25,912 nucleotides of DNA from an uncultured bacterium. Its GTDB lineage: Bacteria; Verrucomicrobiota; Kiritimatiellia; RFP12; UBA1067. Positions within the stretch are counted from its first letter, which is position 1. Each line of letters opens with the position of its first letter. A model generated the notes under the pieces. That model ran no database searches, had not been told where the DNA came from, and saw nothing but the letters and a program-made list of their open reading frames with translations. Positions 5,514-13,654 of the stretch are shown piece after piece. The stretch spans positions 1-25,912 of the forward strand of contig CACZAK010000078.1 of the NCBI GenBank assembly GCA_902779075.1. The letters are read 5' to 3'. The position numbers and the translations under genes were made by a program.

Positions 5514-6749
5514 ATGCTGAACGGATCATCGACTTTCATTCGCCGCGAGCTGATGATCCGCATCGTGCGCGCGTTCGACGACGGTACCCTTGAGAACGAG
5601 CTGGACCAGATTCCGATCAAGCTGAGGCCGAAGAACTCGGTCGCGTCGCGCTGCTGCGTCTATCACGACCGCGCGATCTTCAAGTACAGACTGATGGCGC
5701 TTTTGGGCGTGTCCGTGGAGGACGAGACGGACGAGTCGAAGTCGCTCGCCGCCTACTATGCCGAGAAGGCGTGGGGCGGCGGAACGAACGACGCCAAGCC
5801 GAAGACGCCGCTTAGCGTGTGCGGCCCGGCGTGCAGCGGCTGCCCCGACGCAAAGGTTGTCTCGACGCCGAACTGCCGCGGCTGCTTCGCGCGTCCGTGT
5901 GTGTACAACTGCCCGAAGAAGGCGATCTCCATCGTCGGCGGACAGTCCGTGATCGACCAGTCGCTCTGCATCAAGTGCGGCAAGTGCATCACCGCGTGTC
6001 CCTACCACGCGATCGTCAAAACCTCCGTCCCGTGCGAGGAGGCCTGTCCCGTGGGTGCGATCCGCAAAAACGAATACGGCGTGGCGGAGATCGACTTCGA
6101 GAAGTGCATCTTCTGCGGCAAGTGCTTCGCGGCGTGTCCGTTCGCGGCGGTGATGGAACGCTCGCAGCTCGTGGACGTGCTCGCGGCGATGAAGCGCGGC
6201 GAGAAGCTCGTCGCCATGATCGCGCCCGCCGCCGAGAAGCAGTTCCCCGGCAAGATCGAGCAGGTCGGCAAGCACCTCCCCGACCTCGTCGACCACGTTT
6301 CGCTCACGCCCAGCCCGATGGTGTACGCCCGCGAGATCGTGAAGGCGAAGGACCCGAATGCGAAGACCGTGTTCATCGGCCCGTGCGTCGCGAAGCGTAG
6401 CGAGGCGCGGCGCAAGGACGTGGACTACGTCCTCTCCTTCGAGGAGCTGGGCGCGATCCTCGCCGGACGCAAGATCGACGTCATCGCCTGCGAGCCGTGG
6501 CCAGTAGAGCGTCCCGCCAACCCGACGGCGCGCAACTACGCGAAGAGCTGCGGCGTGACGGACGCCGTGCTGACGGAGGCGACGTCGAAGATTCCCGGCT
6601 TCAAGCTTGACGCGAAGCAGATCAACGGCATCGACCGCAAGACGTGCGCGATGGTGAAGCTGTACGCAGCCGGGAAGATGCCTGTGAACTTCCTCGAGGT
6701 GATGGCGTGTCCGGGCGGCTGCCAGAACGGCCCCTGCTCGCTGGCTTGA
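5514..6749 (+). CDS. [FeFe]-hydrogenase group-B-like protein lacking the L1 (TSCCP) H-cluster segment
   Basis: 411 residues from ATG 5514 (GGAGG upstream). The N-terminus, with RRELMIRIVRAFDDGTLENE and later CCVYHDRAIFKYRLMALLGV, matches the N-terminal domain of monomeric group-B [FeFe] hydrogenases. Cysteine-rich segments follow: CGPACSGC, CRGCFARPCVYNC and two ferredoxin sets, CIKCGKCITACPY and CIFCGKCFAACPF. H-cluster motifs L2 (VFIGPCVAK) and L3 (EVMACPGGCQNGP) are present. Between KIEQV and GKHLPDLVDHVSLTPSPM, however, the roughly 55-60 residues that normally carry TSCCP are absent, and the join is clean and in frame. One cluster ligand and the proton-relay cysteine would be lost, so hydrogen turnover is unlikely; an electron-transfer or sensing role is possible. 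Cotranscribed with the ferredoxin; converges on the regulator gene 19 bp away. Confidence 0.85.
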   Translation: MLNGSSTFIRRELMIRIVRAFDDGTLENELDQIPIKLRPKNSVASRCCVYHDRAIFKYRLMALLGVSVEDETDESKSLAAYYAEKAWGGGTNDAKPKTPLSVCGPACSGCPDAKVVSTPNCRGCFARPCVYNCPKKAISIVGGQSVIDQSLCIKCGKCITACPYHAIVKTSVPCEEACPVGAIRKNEYGVAEIDFEKCIFCGKCFAACPFAAVMERSQLVDVLAAMKRGEKLVAMIAPAAEKQFPGKIEQVGKHLPDLVDHVSLTPSPMVYAREIVKAKDPNAKTVFIGPCVAKRSEARRKDVDYVLSFEELGAILAGRKIDVIACEPWPVERPANPTARNYAKSCGVTDAVLTEATSKIPGFKLDAKQINGIDRKTCAMVKLYAAGKMPVNFLEVMACPGGCQNGPCSLA

Positions 6750-6768
6750 CAGTGCAAGGAGACTCGGC

Positions 6769-7896
6769 TTACCGTCGGTTCCTCCAGGCGCGCGGGGAGA
6801 CGCCGGTCGCGTCGCGGAAGGTGTTGGCGAAGTGCGACGGACTGCAGTAGCCGGTTTCGGCGGCGATGGCGGCGACGGACATGTTCGTCGTCTCCAGCAG
6901 GAGCTTGGCGCGCGCGAATCGCTGACGGCGGATTTCTTCGCCGACCGAGTGGCAGAGGTGTTCGCGGAAGAGCGCGTCGAGGATCGGTCTCCTGACGCCG
7001 AGGGCGTCGGCTATCTGCGGCGAGCCGATCGGCTGCGCCAGTCTCTTCGAGATGAATTCCATCGCCTTGCGGACCGTCGGGTCTGATACGGCGATGACTT
7101 CCGTGGAGCGACGCACGACGACGCCGAGCGGCGGGACGAGGATCGGCTTTTTCGGCGGACGCTGGCCCGACATCAGCCTGTCGAGAAGGGCGGCCGCCTC
7201 ATATCCGCCGCGCTCCAGGTTCTGGTCGATGGAGGAAAGCGGCACGGACTGGTTCTCGCAGATCGTCCTGTTGTCGCCGATGGTGAGGATCGCGAGTTCC
7301 TCGGGAACGGAAATGTCCAGCTCCAGCGCCGCGTTGAGCAGGCGCGCGCCGTCCGCCTCGTCGTAGGTGAGCGCGGCAACCGGCTTCGGCGCCGCGGCGA
7401 ATGCGCCGCGCAGCCATTTCGTGAATGACGACCAGTCGTTCTGCCGCGACGTGGGGAGGCTTTCCGCGAGGACCCACTTCAACGGCGTGCGTTCCAGTCC
7501 TTCCTGAAGACCCTTGAAGCGCATTGCGTGCACCGCGCCCCATCCGGCCGAGAACCAGACGGCGTTGCGGAAGTTCCGCTCCCTGAAGTGCTCGGCGGCG
7601 AGGCGTCCGATCGCCGTGTGGTCGGAGGTGACGCGCGGCACGGAGACGTCCGGGCGGGATGTCGTGAGGTCCACGACCGGAACGCCGCGCTTCATGAGGC
7701 GCGAGATGCAGGAAAACGTCACCGGGTCGGACCGGATGGTCGCGATCACGCCGTCGCCGTTCCAGGCGAGCGGATGGTAGCCGAGCCGGTCCTGGATCAT
7801 CAGGTTCCAGTCGTGCTCGCGTGCATAGCGCGCGATGCCTTCCGTCCGGGGAAAGCTCATCGGGCTGACCATCACAAGTACGTTTTTACGTTTCAT
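6769..7896 (-). CDS. XylR-type transcriptional regulator (LacI-like sensor plus AraC DNA-binding domain)
   Basis: 375 residues. Residues 1 to about 265 resemble a LacI/GalR sugar-binding sensor without an N-terminal helix-turn-helix (start MKRKNVLVMVSPMSFPRTEG; later DGVIATIRSD, RVTSDHTAIGRLAAEHF, LAILTIGDNRTICE and LSSIDQNLERGGYEAAALL). The last ~100 residues form an AraC domain with two helix-turn-helices, ending GYCSPSHFANTFRDATGVSP. This is the E. coli XylR architecture. The frame is open 120 bases further upstream, but the start at 7896 is favoured because a strong promoter ends 7 nt before it. The gene is divergent from the LamG-led sugar operon, with paired direct repeats between them, so it probably activates that operon on binding a sugar. 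The ligand is unknown. Confidence 0.88.
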   Translation of the reverse strand: MKRKNVLVMVSPMSFPRTEGIARYAREHDWNLMIQDRLGYHPLAWNGDGVIATIRSDPVTFSCISRLMKRGVPVVDLTTSRPDVSVPRVTSDHTAIGRLAAEHFRERNFRNAVWFSAGWGAVHAMRFKGLQEGLERTPLKWVLAESLPTSRQNDWSSFTKWLRGAFAAAPKPVAALTYDEADGARLLNAALELDISVPEELAILTIGDNRTICENQSVPLSSIDQNLERGGYEAAALLDRLMSGQRPPKKPILVPPLGVVVRRSTEVIAVSDPTVRKAMEFISKRLAQPIGSPQIADALGVRRPILDALFREHLCHSVGEEIRRQRFARAKLLLETTNMSVAAIAAETGYCSPSHFANTFRDATGVSPRAWRNRR

Positions 7897-7903
7897 GGAC
7901 GCT

Positions 7904-7932
7904 ATTATACGACAGGCGGCCGTCGTTGGCAA
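7904..7932 (-). promoter_or_regulatory. Strong promoter for the regulator; leaderless arrangement
   Basis: On the minus strand TTGCCA (7932-7927), a 17-nt spacer and TATAAT (7909-7904). The ATG at 7896 follows after 7 nt (AGCGTCC) with no Shine-Dalgarno site. Confidence 0.8.
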
Positions 7933-7944
7933 GCAAAACGGCAG

Positions 7945-7976
7945 ATGCAAGTTTTTGAGATGAATATGCAATTTCC
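7945..7976 (+). promoter_or_regulatory. Tandem direct repeats, candidate regulator binding sites
   Basis: ATGCAAGTTT (7945-7954) and ATGCAATTTC (7966-7975) lie in the same orientation, 21 bp (two helical turns) apart. The second overlaps the -35 of the LamG gene. AraC-family proteins bind tandem direct repeats in this geometry; the link to the XylR-like protein is inference. Confidence 0.5.
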
Positions 7977-8000
7977 ACATTCGGGCGTTTTTGGTATACT
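7972..8000 (+). promoter_or_regulatory. Promoter of the LamG gene and downstream sugar operon
   Basis: TTTCCA (7972-7977), 17 nt, TATACT (7995-8000) preceded by TTGG. The weak -35 adjoining the ATGCAA repeats fits an activator-dependent promoter. AGGAG at 8021-8025 is the ribosome binding site. Confidence 0.6.
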
Positions 8001-8030
8001 TCATACGTAACCTCAAACAAAGGAGTGTCT

Positions 8031-11000
8031 ATGAAGCTCAGAGACTGCATCAAGTCCGTGTCCCTGTACGGGTCGGTGTGCGTCGTCGCCGCGTTTGCCC
8101 CTTCGGCGGCAAACGCCGCGCTGAAGTACGAGCCGTCGAACTACGCCGCACAGGACAACCTTGTCGTGAACTTTGACGGAATCCGCAACGCCGGCCTCCT
8201 GAAGGCGCACGACGATTCTGCCGAGATATGGAAGAACATCGGCCGCATCGCGAATGACGCCGGGTTCACGGCAAAGAGCGGCGATGCGAGCGCGTGGGCG
8301 GCGGACGGATACCACTTCGCCGGCGGCGCATACGGCAAGATGCGGTTCAAGCAGAACCTCGGCAACGACATGACGGTCCAGGTCGTAGCCGACGTGAAGG
8401 GGAGCGAGAACACCTCCAAATGGCCGACGTTCTTCGGCTGCTCTGAAGACTGGTCCAACATCTACTTCAGCGACAAGGGCAAGGGAATTATCCACTTCAA
8501 GGCGGATGTCGTCACAGGGCTTACCTCATCAAACGGTTCCCGTGCCAACGTGACGTGCGGCGCCAATGTCAAATATCTCAACGCCGCGCTGGAATCCTCC
8601 AACCACAAGCAGATCATCACAACTGCCGATTCCTTCCCAACGGCGGACTGGAGGACTGGCAGCGGCGGAACCCAGTCCGCTCCCGGTAGCCTGAACTGGT
8701 TCTTCGGCGGTTGCGGCACGACCCAGGATTATCTCGACGACCGCTATCTCGTCGGCACGATCAAGGCGATTCGTGTTTACAACAAGGTGTTGTCGGATGC
8801 GGAACTCGCCGCGAACCGCGCCATTGACGAAGCGCGCTTCTTTGCCGGCATCCCCGTGACGAATGTCGTCGTGGCGACCGCCGTCGCCGGCTTGGAGGGC
8901 AACGAAGGCTCCGGTGTATATGCCTACGACGAGGACGGCTACACCTTCTCCGCGCCGCAGAAGGCAAGCCTCGACGGCACGGTCTACTGCTGTGCCGGCT
9001 ACACGCTTGAAACCTGGAACGGCACCGCTTGGAGTACGCCGGTCTCCCACGCTTCCTGCTCCTACACCGCCACCGACACCACCGCCAAGGTCCGCCTCAC
9101 GTGGCAGTGGCAGCGCGCGCACGCCGACGTGCCCGTCGCCCTCGACCCGCTCTTCGACGATTACGTCACCGAGGGACTTGTCCTGCACCTCGACGGCATC
9201 CGCAACGTCGGCGCGGACAAGCCGCACGACTGGTCCTCTTCGCAGTGGATCGACCTCGTGAACGGCAACGTCGCGAGCATCCAGCACGATGAGGACGATG
9301 CCAGCGTATGGCGGGATGACGGCTACTATTTCGGCGGGCGCTCGTTCGCGCAGTTCGTCAACGCGCTCTCCGGCCTCACCAACACCGTGACTGTCCAGGT
9401 CGTTTGCGACACGACCACGAATGCGCTCCAGACGCTGAAGACGTCCGCAAATCCGTACGTGCTTTGGCCAAACCTCATCGGCACGGGCGACAACGACCAG
9501 CTGAATCTCTACTACGACATGAACGCCGCTACACGTGGCCGTCTCACCTTCAAGAACGCAAATGGCGGAAACGCAACCTTGTCCAATGGTGCCGCTAAGG
9601 ACGCTTGGGAAGGCCGTTATGTGACGGCCATCCGTAACGGAACGAAGAACTACATTCTCCAGACAACGGCCATCGCCGATGCCGTGCAGACCAGCACAGA
9701 CAAAGGTAACATCAGTGCGAACACGTTTCGTGTCGGCAGCGCGGGCAGCACGCTGAACTTGCGTCAGCAGCGCTGGTTCATCGGCACGATCAAGGCTGTG
9801 CGCATCTACGACCGCGTGCTGACGGACGAAGAGCTTGCGCAGAACCGCGCGATCGACGAGGCGCGCTTCTTCGGCGGCCCGATCCCGACCGAGAACGTCG
9901 TCGTAGCTTCGTCCGTGCGTGGCATTGAGGGCAACGAACCGGAGGGAACCTACGCGCTTCCTGCAGGCGGACACACCTTCACCGCCCCGGCGAGTGTGAC
10001 CGTCGGCGAAGATTCCTACTCCTGTACGGGCTACACGCTTGAAACCTGGGAAGGCTCTTCCTGGTCTGCTCCTGTCTCCTATGCGTCTGGCTCCTATTCT
10101 GCAACCGATACCACGGCGAAAGTGCGCCTCACCTGGCAGTGGGCGCACACGGCAGGTCCCGGCTACGACGCCGCCTTCAACGACTACGTGACGGACGGCC
10201 TCGTCGTCCATCTTGACGGCATCCGTAACACCGGCGTTCAGACCGTCCACGACGGCACCGCCGTGACGTGGGCCGACCTCGCGAATCCCGGCGGTTGCGC
10301 CCGGCTCGTCATCGCCGGCGCCGGATGTGGATGGACGAGCGACGGCTACCGCTTCGACGGGAAGACTGTCGCCAGCTACGCCATCATGAACTCGACGCGC
10401 ACGCTGGGCAATGCGTTCACGGCGCAGGCGGTCGTAGATTTCGACTGCTACGGTTCTGCTCGCATCAACACAGCCTGGCCTGCAATCATGGGCACTCCGG
10501 TTCCGTCGAACGATCCTTTTGCGATGTATTTCAATCAGAACAATGTCGGCGACCTCGGCGTGAACTTCAAGGTCGCGAATACCCAAGTGCGCTCAAATGG
10601 CTTCAAGGCGTGGAATGGCGAGTACGTTACGGGGCTTTCAGACGGCACGACGGGCGCGCTCTTCCAGACGGTGACGCCTGATGTGACGGCGTCGTTCAAC
10701 AAAGCTGTCGGTACGCAGACGTTCATATTCTGCGGTGGCAATGGCAGCAACAATGGCTTCGCGGACCGTCGTTTCGATGGCGTCGGCAAGTCCGCGCGAA
10801 TCTACAACCGTGCGCTCACGGACGCCGAACTCGCACAGAACCGAGCGGTGGACGAGGTGCGCTTCTTCGGACGCTCCCCTGCGGCGACCGGAGACCTGAT
10901 TGTACGCTCTGACGTGGAAGGGCTTTCCGGCAATCAGCCGAACGGCGCGTATCGCCCGGCGGCAGGATATGCTTTCACGGCTCCAGCCGAAGTTGTGGTG

Positions 11001-12209
11001 GATGGCATCCCCTACGCCTGCACGGGCTACACGCTCGAAACCTGGGATGGCTCCTCTTGGACAGGCCCCATTACCTATGAGTCCAGCTCGTATACCGCCG
11101 ACGTCGCCACCTCTTCCAAGCGTCTGACCTGGAAATGGCGCGTTGTGAGCCGTCTCACGAGGATCCCCGACTACGACGTGGGCGACTACGTGCAGGATGG
11201 CCTCTACCTCTTCTATGACGGCATCCGCAATGCTGGCGCGACGGCGGAACATGACCCGAACGCGACGGAGTGGGTGAACCTTGGCGCAGGCGATGCCGGC
11301 GTCAATCTCAATGCCGTATTTGACTATGCAAGCAATGCTTCGGTCGGTGACGGCTGGGAGGCTGACGGCTACCACTTCAAGTATGGCGGCAAGTTCGCCA
11401 AGCTCGCCTCGAACCCGAAGATCGACTGGAAGGTGACGATCCAGGTTGTATGCGAGGCGGAGGCATCTGGCAAGTCCGGGACATCCTACCCGACCTACTT
11501 TGGATCGACCAACGACTTTTTGAACGTCTATGGTTTCGGGGCCGTCGGGCGAGTGTTCTTCAAAATCCGCAACAATAGTGGCGACGGCAGCGGACGCATA
11601 GAACTTTCACCTTCCGGATATTGGCAGGGCAAGTACCTCAATGCAATCTGGCACGCAGGAAAATACCAGCTGTTTCAGAATGTAGCGCCTTCCGAAACCG
11701 AGTGGTGGGGATCATGGCGCAAGTGGTGGACGGCGTTTCAGGGGCAGCCGTTCTACATCGGCGGAGTTTACAAGGAAGGCGACGCCACCTACGTGGACGA
11801 GCGCCGTCTTACGGGCAAGATTCAGGCCGTGCGCGTGTACAACCGCTCGCTCTCCGACGAGGAACTGGCGCACAACCGCATGGTCGACGAGGCGCGCTTC
11901 AAGGGCAAGCCGCCGGAGTCGAACGTGACGATCGCGACGAAGTACGGTGACGGCACGGACGAGACGCTTGCCGAGGAAGTCGGCAACTACAAGGTCGAGG
12001 GCGTCTACACGTTCTCGGCGACGCAGGTGAAGGACGCAAAGGGAGGGTTCAAGCGGGTCGGCGGGTGTTACATCTCGACCTGGACGGATGGCGCATGGAG
12101 CGGCAAGACATGGCATGACGGCGACAGCTTCGCCTACACCGCCGACATGGGCAAGATTCGGATTACGTGGAGTCCGCGTCCCAACGGAATGGTGCTGATT
12201 CTCAAATAG
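8031..12209 (+). CDS. Large exported protein with four LamG/concanavalin-like repeat modules
   Basis: 1392 residues. The ATG at 8031, five bases after AGGAG, is preferred over an upstream in-frame GTG that overlaps that site. Residues 1-28 form a signal peptide (VCVVAAFAPSAANA). The mature protein is four repeats of about 335-340 residues, starting near residues 41, 380, 721 and 1055. Each opens with a variant of GLVVHLDGIRN and continues as a LamG-like jelly roll ending IKAVRVYNRxLSDxELAxNR, IDEARFFG. Each then carries a ~90-residue module with the signature CTGYTLETWxGSSW and RLTWQW. There is no PEP-CTERM or LPXTG sorting signal, and the last unit ends ITWSPRPNGMVLILK. Likely secreted or surface-attached, possibly glycan-binding or adhesive; no catalytic domain is visible. 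First gene of the operon facing the XylR-like regulator. Confidence 0.85.
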   Translation: MKLRDCIKSVSLYGSVCVVAAFAPSAANAALKYEPSNYAAQDNLVVNFDGIRNAGLLKAHDDSAEIWKNIGRIANDAGFTAKSGDASAWAADGYHFAGGAYGKMRFKQNLGNDMTVQVVADVKGSENTSKWPTFFGCSEDWSNIYFSDKGKGIIHFKADVVTGLTSSNGSRANVTCGANVKYLNAALESSNHKQIITTADSFPTADWRTGSGGTQSAPGSLNWFFGGCGTTQDYLDDRYLVGTIKAIRVYNKVLSDAELAANRAIDEARFFAGIPVTNVVVATAVAGLEGNEGSGVYAYDEDGYTFSAPQKASLDGTVYCCAGYTLETWNGTAWSTPVSHASCSYTATDTTAKVRLTWQWQRAHADVPVALDPLFDDYVTEGLVLHLDGIRNVGADKPHDWSSSQWIDLVNGNVASIQHDEDDASVWRDDGYYFGGRSFAQFVNALSGLTNTVTVQVVCDTTTNALQTLKTSANPYVLWPNLIGTGDNDQLNLYYDMNAATRGRLTFKNANGGNATLSNGAAKDAWEGRYVTAIRNGTKNYILQTTAIADAVQTSTDKGNISANTFRVGSAGSTLNLRQQRWFIGTIKAVRIYDRVLTDEELAQNRAIDEARFFGGPIPTENVVVASSVRGIEGNEPEGTYALPAGGHTFTAPASVTVGEDSYSCTGYTLETWEGSSWSAPVSYASGSYSATDTTAKVRLTWQWAHTAGPGYDAAFNDYVTDGLVVHLDGIRNTGVQTVHDGTAVTWADLANPGGCARLVIAGAGCGWTSDGYRFDGKTVASYAIMNSTRTLGNAFTAQAVVDFDCYGSARINTAWPAIMGTPVPSNDPFAMYFNQNNVGDLGVNFKVANTQVRSNGFKAWNGEYVTGLSDGTTGALFQTVTPDVTASFNKAVGTQTFIFCGGNGSNNGFADRRFDGVGKSARIYNRALTDAELAQNRAVDEVRFFGRSPAATGDLIVRSDVEGLSGNQPNGAYRPAAGYAFTAPAEVVVDGIPYACTGYTLETWDGSSWTGPITYESSSYTADVATSSKRLTWKWRVVSRLTRIPDYDVGDYVQDGLYLFYDGIRNAGATAEHDPNATEWVNLGAGDAGVNLNAVFDYASNASVGDGWEADGYHFKYGGKFAKLASNPKIDWKVTIQVVCEAEASGKSGTSYPTYFGSTNDFLNVYGFGAVGRVFFKIRNNSGDGSGRIELSPSGYWQGKYLNAIWHAGKYQLFQNVAPSETEWWGSWRKWWTAFQGQPFYIGGVYKEGDATYVDERRLTGKIQAVRVYNRSLSDEELAHNRMVDEARFKGKPPESNVTIATKYGDGTDETLAEEVGNYKVEGVYTFSATQVKDAKGGFKRVGGCYISTWTDGAWSGKTWHDGDSFAYTADMGKIRITWSPRPNGMVLILK

Positions 12210-12236
12210 TTAATTGCGAACAAGAGAATAACGTAG

Positions 12237-13643
12237 ATGAACGCAAAGGCTTGGAGACTGTATGCGGCTGGCGACGCCCGGCTTGAGGACGTCGAGCTGG
12301 AAGGCGCGGGCGAAGACGGCGTCGTCGTGGAGATCGTGACGAACACGATCTGCCTCAGCGACTACAAGGCGGTGTCGCTCGGCACCGGACACAAGCGCGT
12401 CCCGAAGGACATCGCGACGAATCCGACCATGTTCGGGCACGAGATCTCGGGCATCGTCCGCGAGGTCGGCGCGAAGTGGGCGTCGCAGTTTGCCGTCGGG
12501 CAGCGCGTGTGCATCCAGCCCGCGTTCAACATTCCCGGACACGAACTTGAGACGATGGGATACGCCTGGCATTCGATCGGCGGCGAGACGACGCACGTCT
12601 ATCTGCCGTCGATCATCATGGAGATGGGGTGTCTGCTGCCGTACGACGGCGACGCGTTCTTCAAGTGTTCGCTCGCCGAGCCGATCAGCTGCATCGTCTC
12701 CGCGTTCCGCACGAACTACCACCACGCCTTTGGATCGCACGTCCACGAGATGGGCATCGAGAAGGGCGGAACGATGCTGCTCATGGCCGGATGCGGCGCG
12801 ATGGGGCTCGGCTGCATCGACATCGCCTGCCATTCGCCCGAGAAGCGTCCGCGCCGCCTCGTCGTCACCGACATCGACGACGCGCGGCTCGCGCGCGCGG
12901 CGCGGATGTTTGGGATTCGTCCGAACACAGTTCGGACATCTGGGCTGGAGGGCGCGGGCAAGCCATTCACGGCGCATGGCGAGATCAACGGCGTTGACGT
13001 TTACTTCGTCAACACGAAAGGGTGGGATGATCCCGTTGCGAAGTTGAAGGCGCTCAACAGCGACGAGCCGGTGGACGCGTCGAATCCGACATCGACGGGC
13101 GGAGGCTACGACGACATTTTCCTCTTTGCCGCCGTGCCCGCGCTGATCACGCAGTGCTCGGATATTCTCGCGTTTGGCGGATGTCTCAACTTCTTCGCGG
13201 GACCAACGGACCAGAAGCTCTCCGCGTCGTTCAACTTCTACAACATCCACTACATGAACCACCACGTTGTTGCAAACTCTGGTGGCGACGTGAAGGACAT
13301 GTCCGACTCCGTGGACTGGATCGGCAGGGGCATCCTCCATCCAGAGGTGATGATCACGCATGTCGGCGGACTCGACTCCGCCTTCCAGGCGACGCTCGAC
13401 CTCCCCAAGGTTCCCGGCGGGAAGCGCCTCGTGTACACGCACGTCGAGATGCCGATGACGGCAATCGCCGATTTCGCCGAGAAGGGCGCGGCCGATCCGT
13501 TCTACGCCGAGCTGGACCGCATCTGCTCCGCGCACAGCGGACTGTGGTGCAAGGAGGCGGAGGACTATCTCCTCGCCCACGCGCCAAAGGTCGCGATCGG
13601 CGAACCGAAGGCGAAGATCGTGGAACGGCGAATCGTGCTCTGA
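12237..13643 (+). CDS. sorE: Zinc-type medium-chain dehydrogenase, L-sorbose-1-phosphate reductase-like
   Basis: 468 residues, cytoplasmic. The N-terminal GroES-like catalytic domain has TICLSDYK (zinc cysteine about residue 39) and MFGHE (residues 65-69). The Rossmann fold has AGCGAMGLGCIDIA. The long insert with PGHELETMGYAWHSIGGETTHV and the late segment CLNFFAGPTDQKLSASFNFY, with NIHY and VGGLDSAFQATLDLPKVPGG, are features I associate with SorE (NAD(P)H-dependent reduction of L-sorbose 1-phosphate to D-glucitol 6-phosphate). The substrate here is not proven and may be another ketose 1-phosphate. The gene lies 27 bp after the LamG gene with only a poor ribosome binding site, and 11 bp before the kinase gene, implying coupled expression. 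The symbol is given by similarity. Confidence 0.75.
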   Translation: MNAKAWRLYAAGDARLEDVELEGAGEDGVVVEIVTNTICLSDYKAVSLGTGHKRVPKDIATNPTMFGHEISGIVREVGAKWASQFAVGQRVCIQPAFNIPGHELETMGYAWHSIGGETTHVYLPSIIMEMGCLLPYDGDAFFKCSLAEPISCIVSAFRTNYHHAFGSHVHEMGIEKGGTMLLMAGCGAMGLGCIDIACHSPEKRPRRLVVTDIDDARLARAARMFGIRPNTVRTSGLEGAGKPFTAHGEINGVDVYFVNTKGWDDPVAKLKALNSDEPVDASNPTSTGGGYDDIFLFAAVPALITQCSDILAFGGCLNFFAGPTDQKLSASFNFYNIHYMNHHVVANSGGDVKDMSDSVDWIGRGILHPEVMITHVGGLDSAFQATLDLPKVPGGKRLVYTHVEMPMTAIADFAEKGAADPFYAELDRICSAHSGLWCKEAEDYLLAHAPKVAIGEPKAKIVERRIVL

Positions 13644-13654
13644 AGGGGACAACG

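Noticed and set aside
8529..10586. Minus-strand frame of 685 codons opposite the LamG gene
   Set aside because: Shadow of a GC-rich coding strand; the plus strand has signal peptide, repeated domains and a ribosome binding site.
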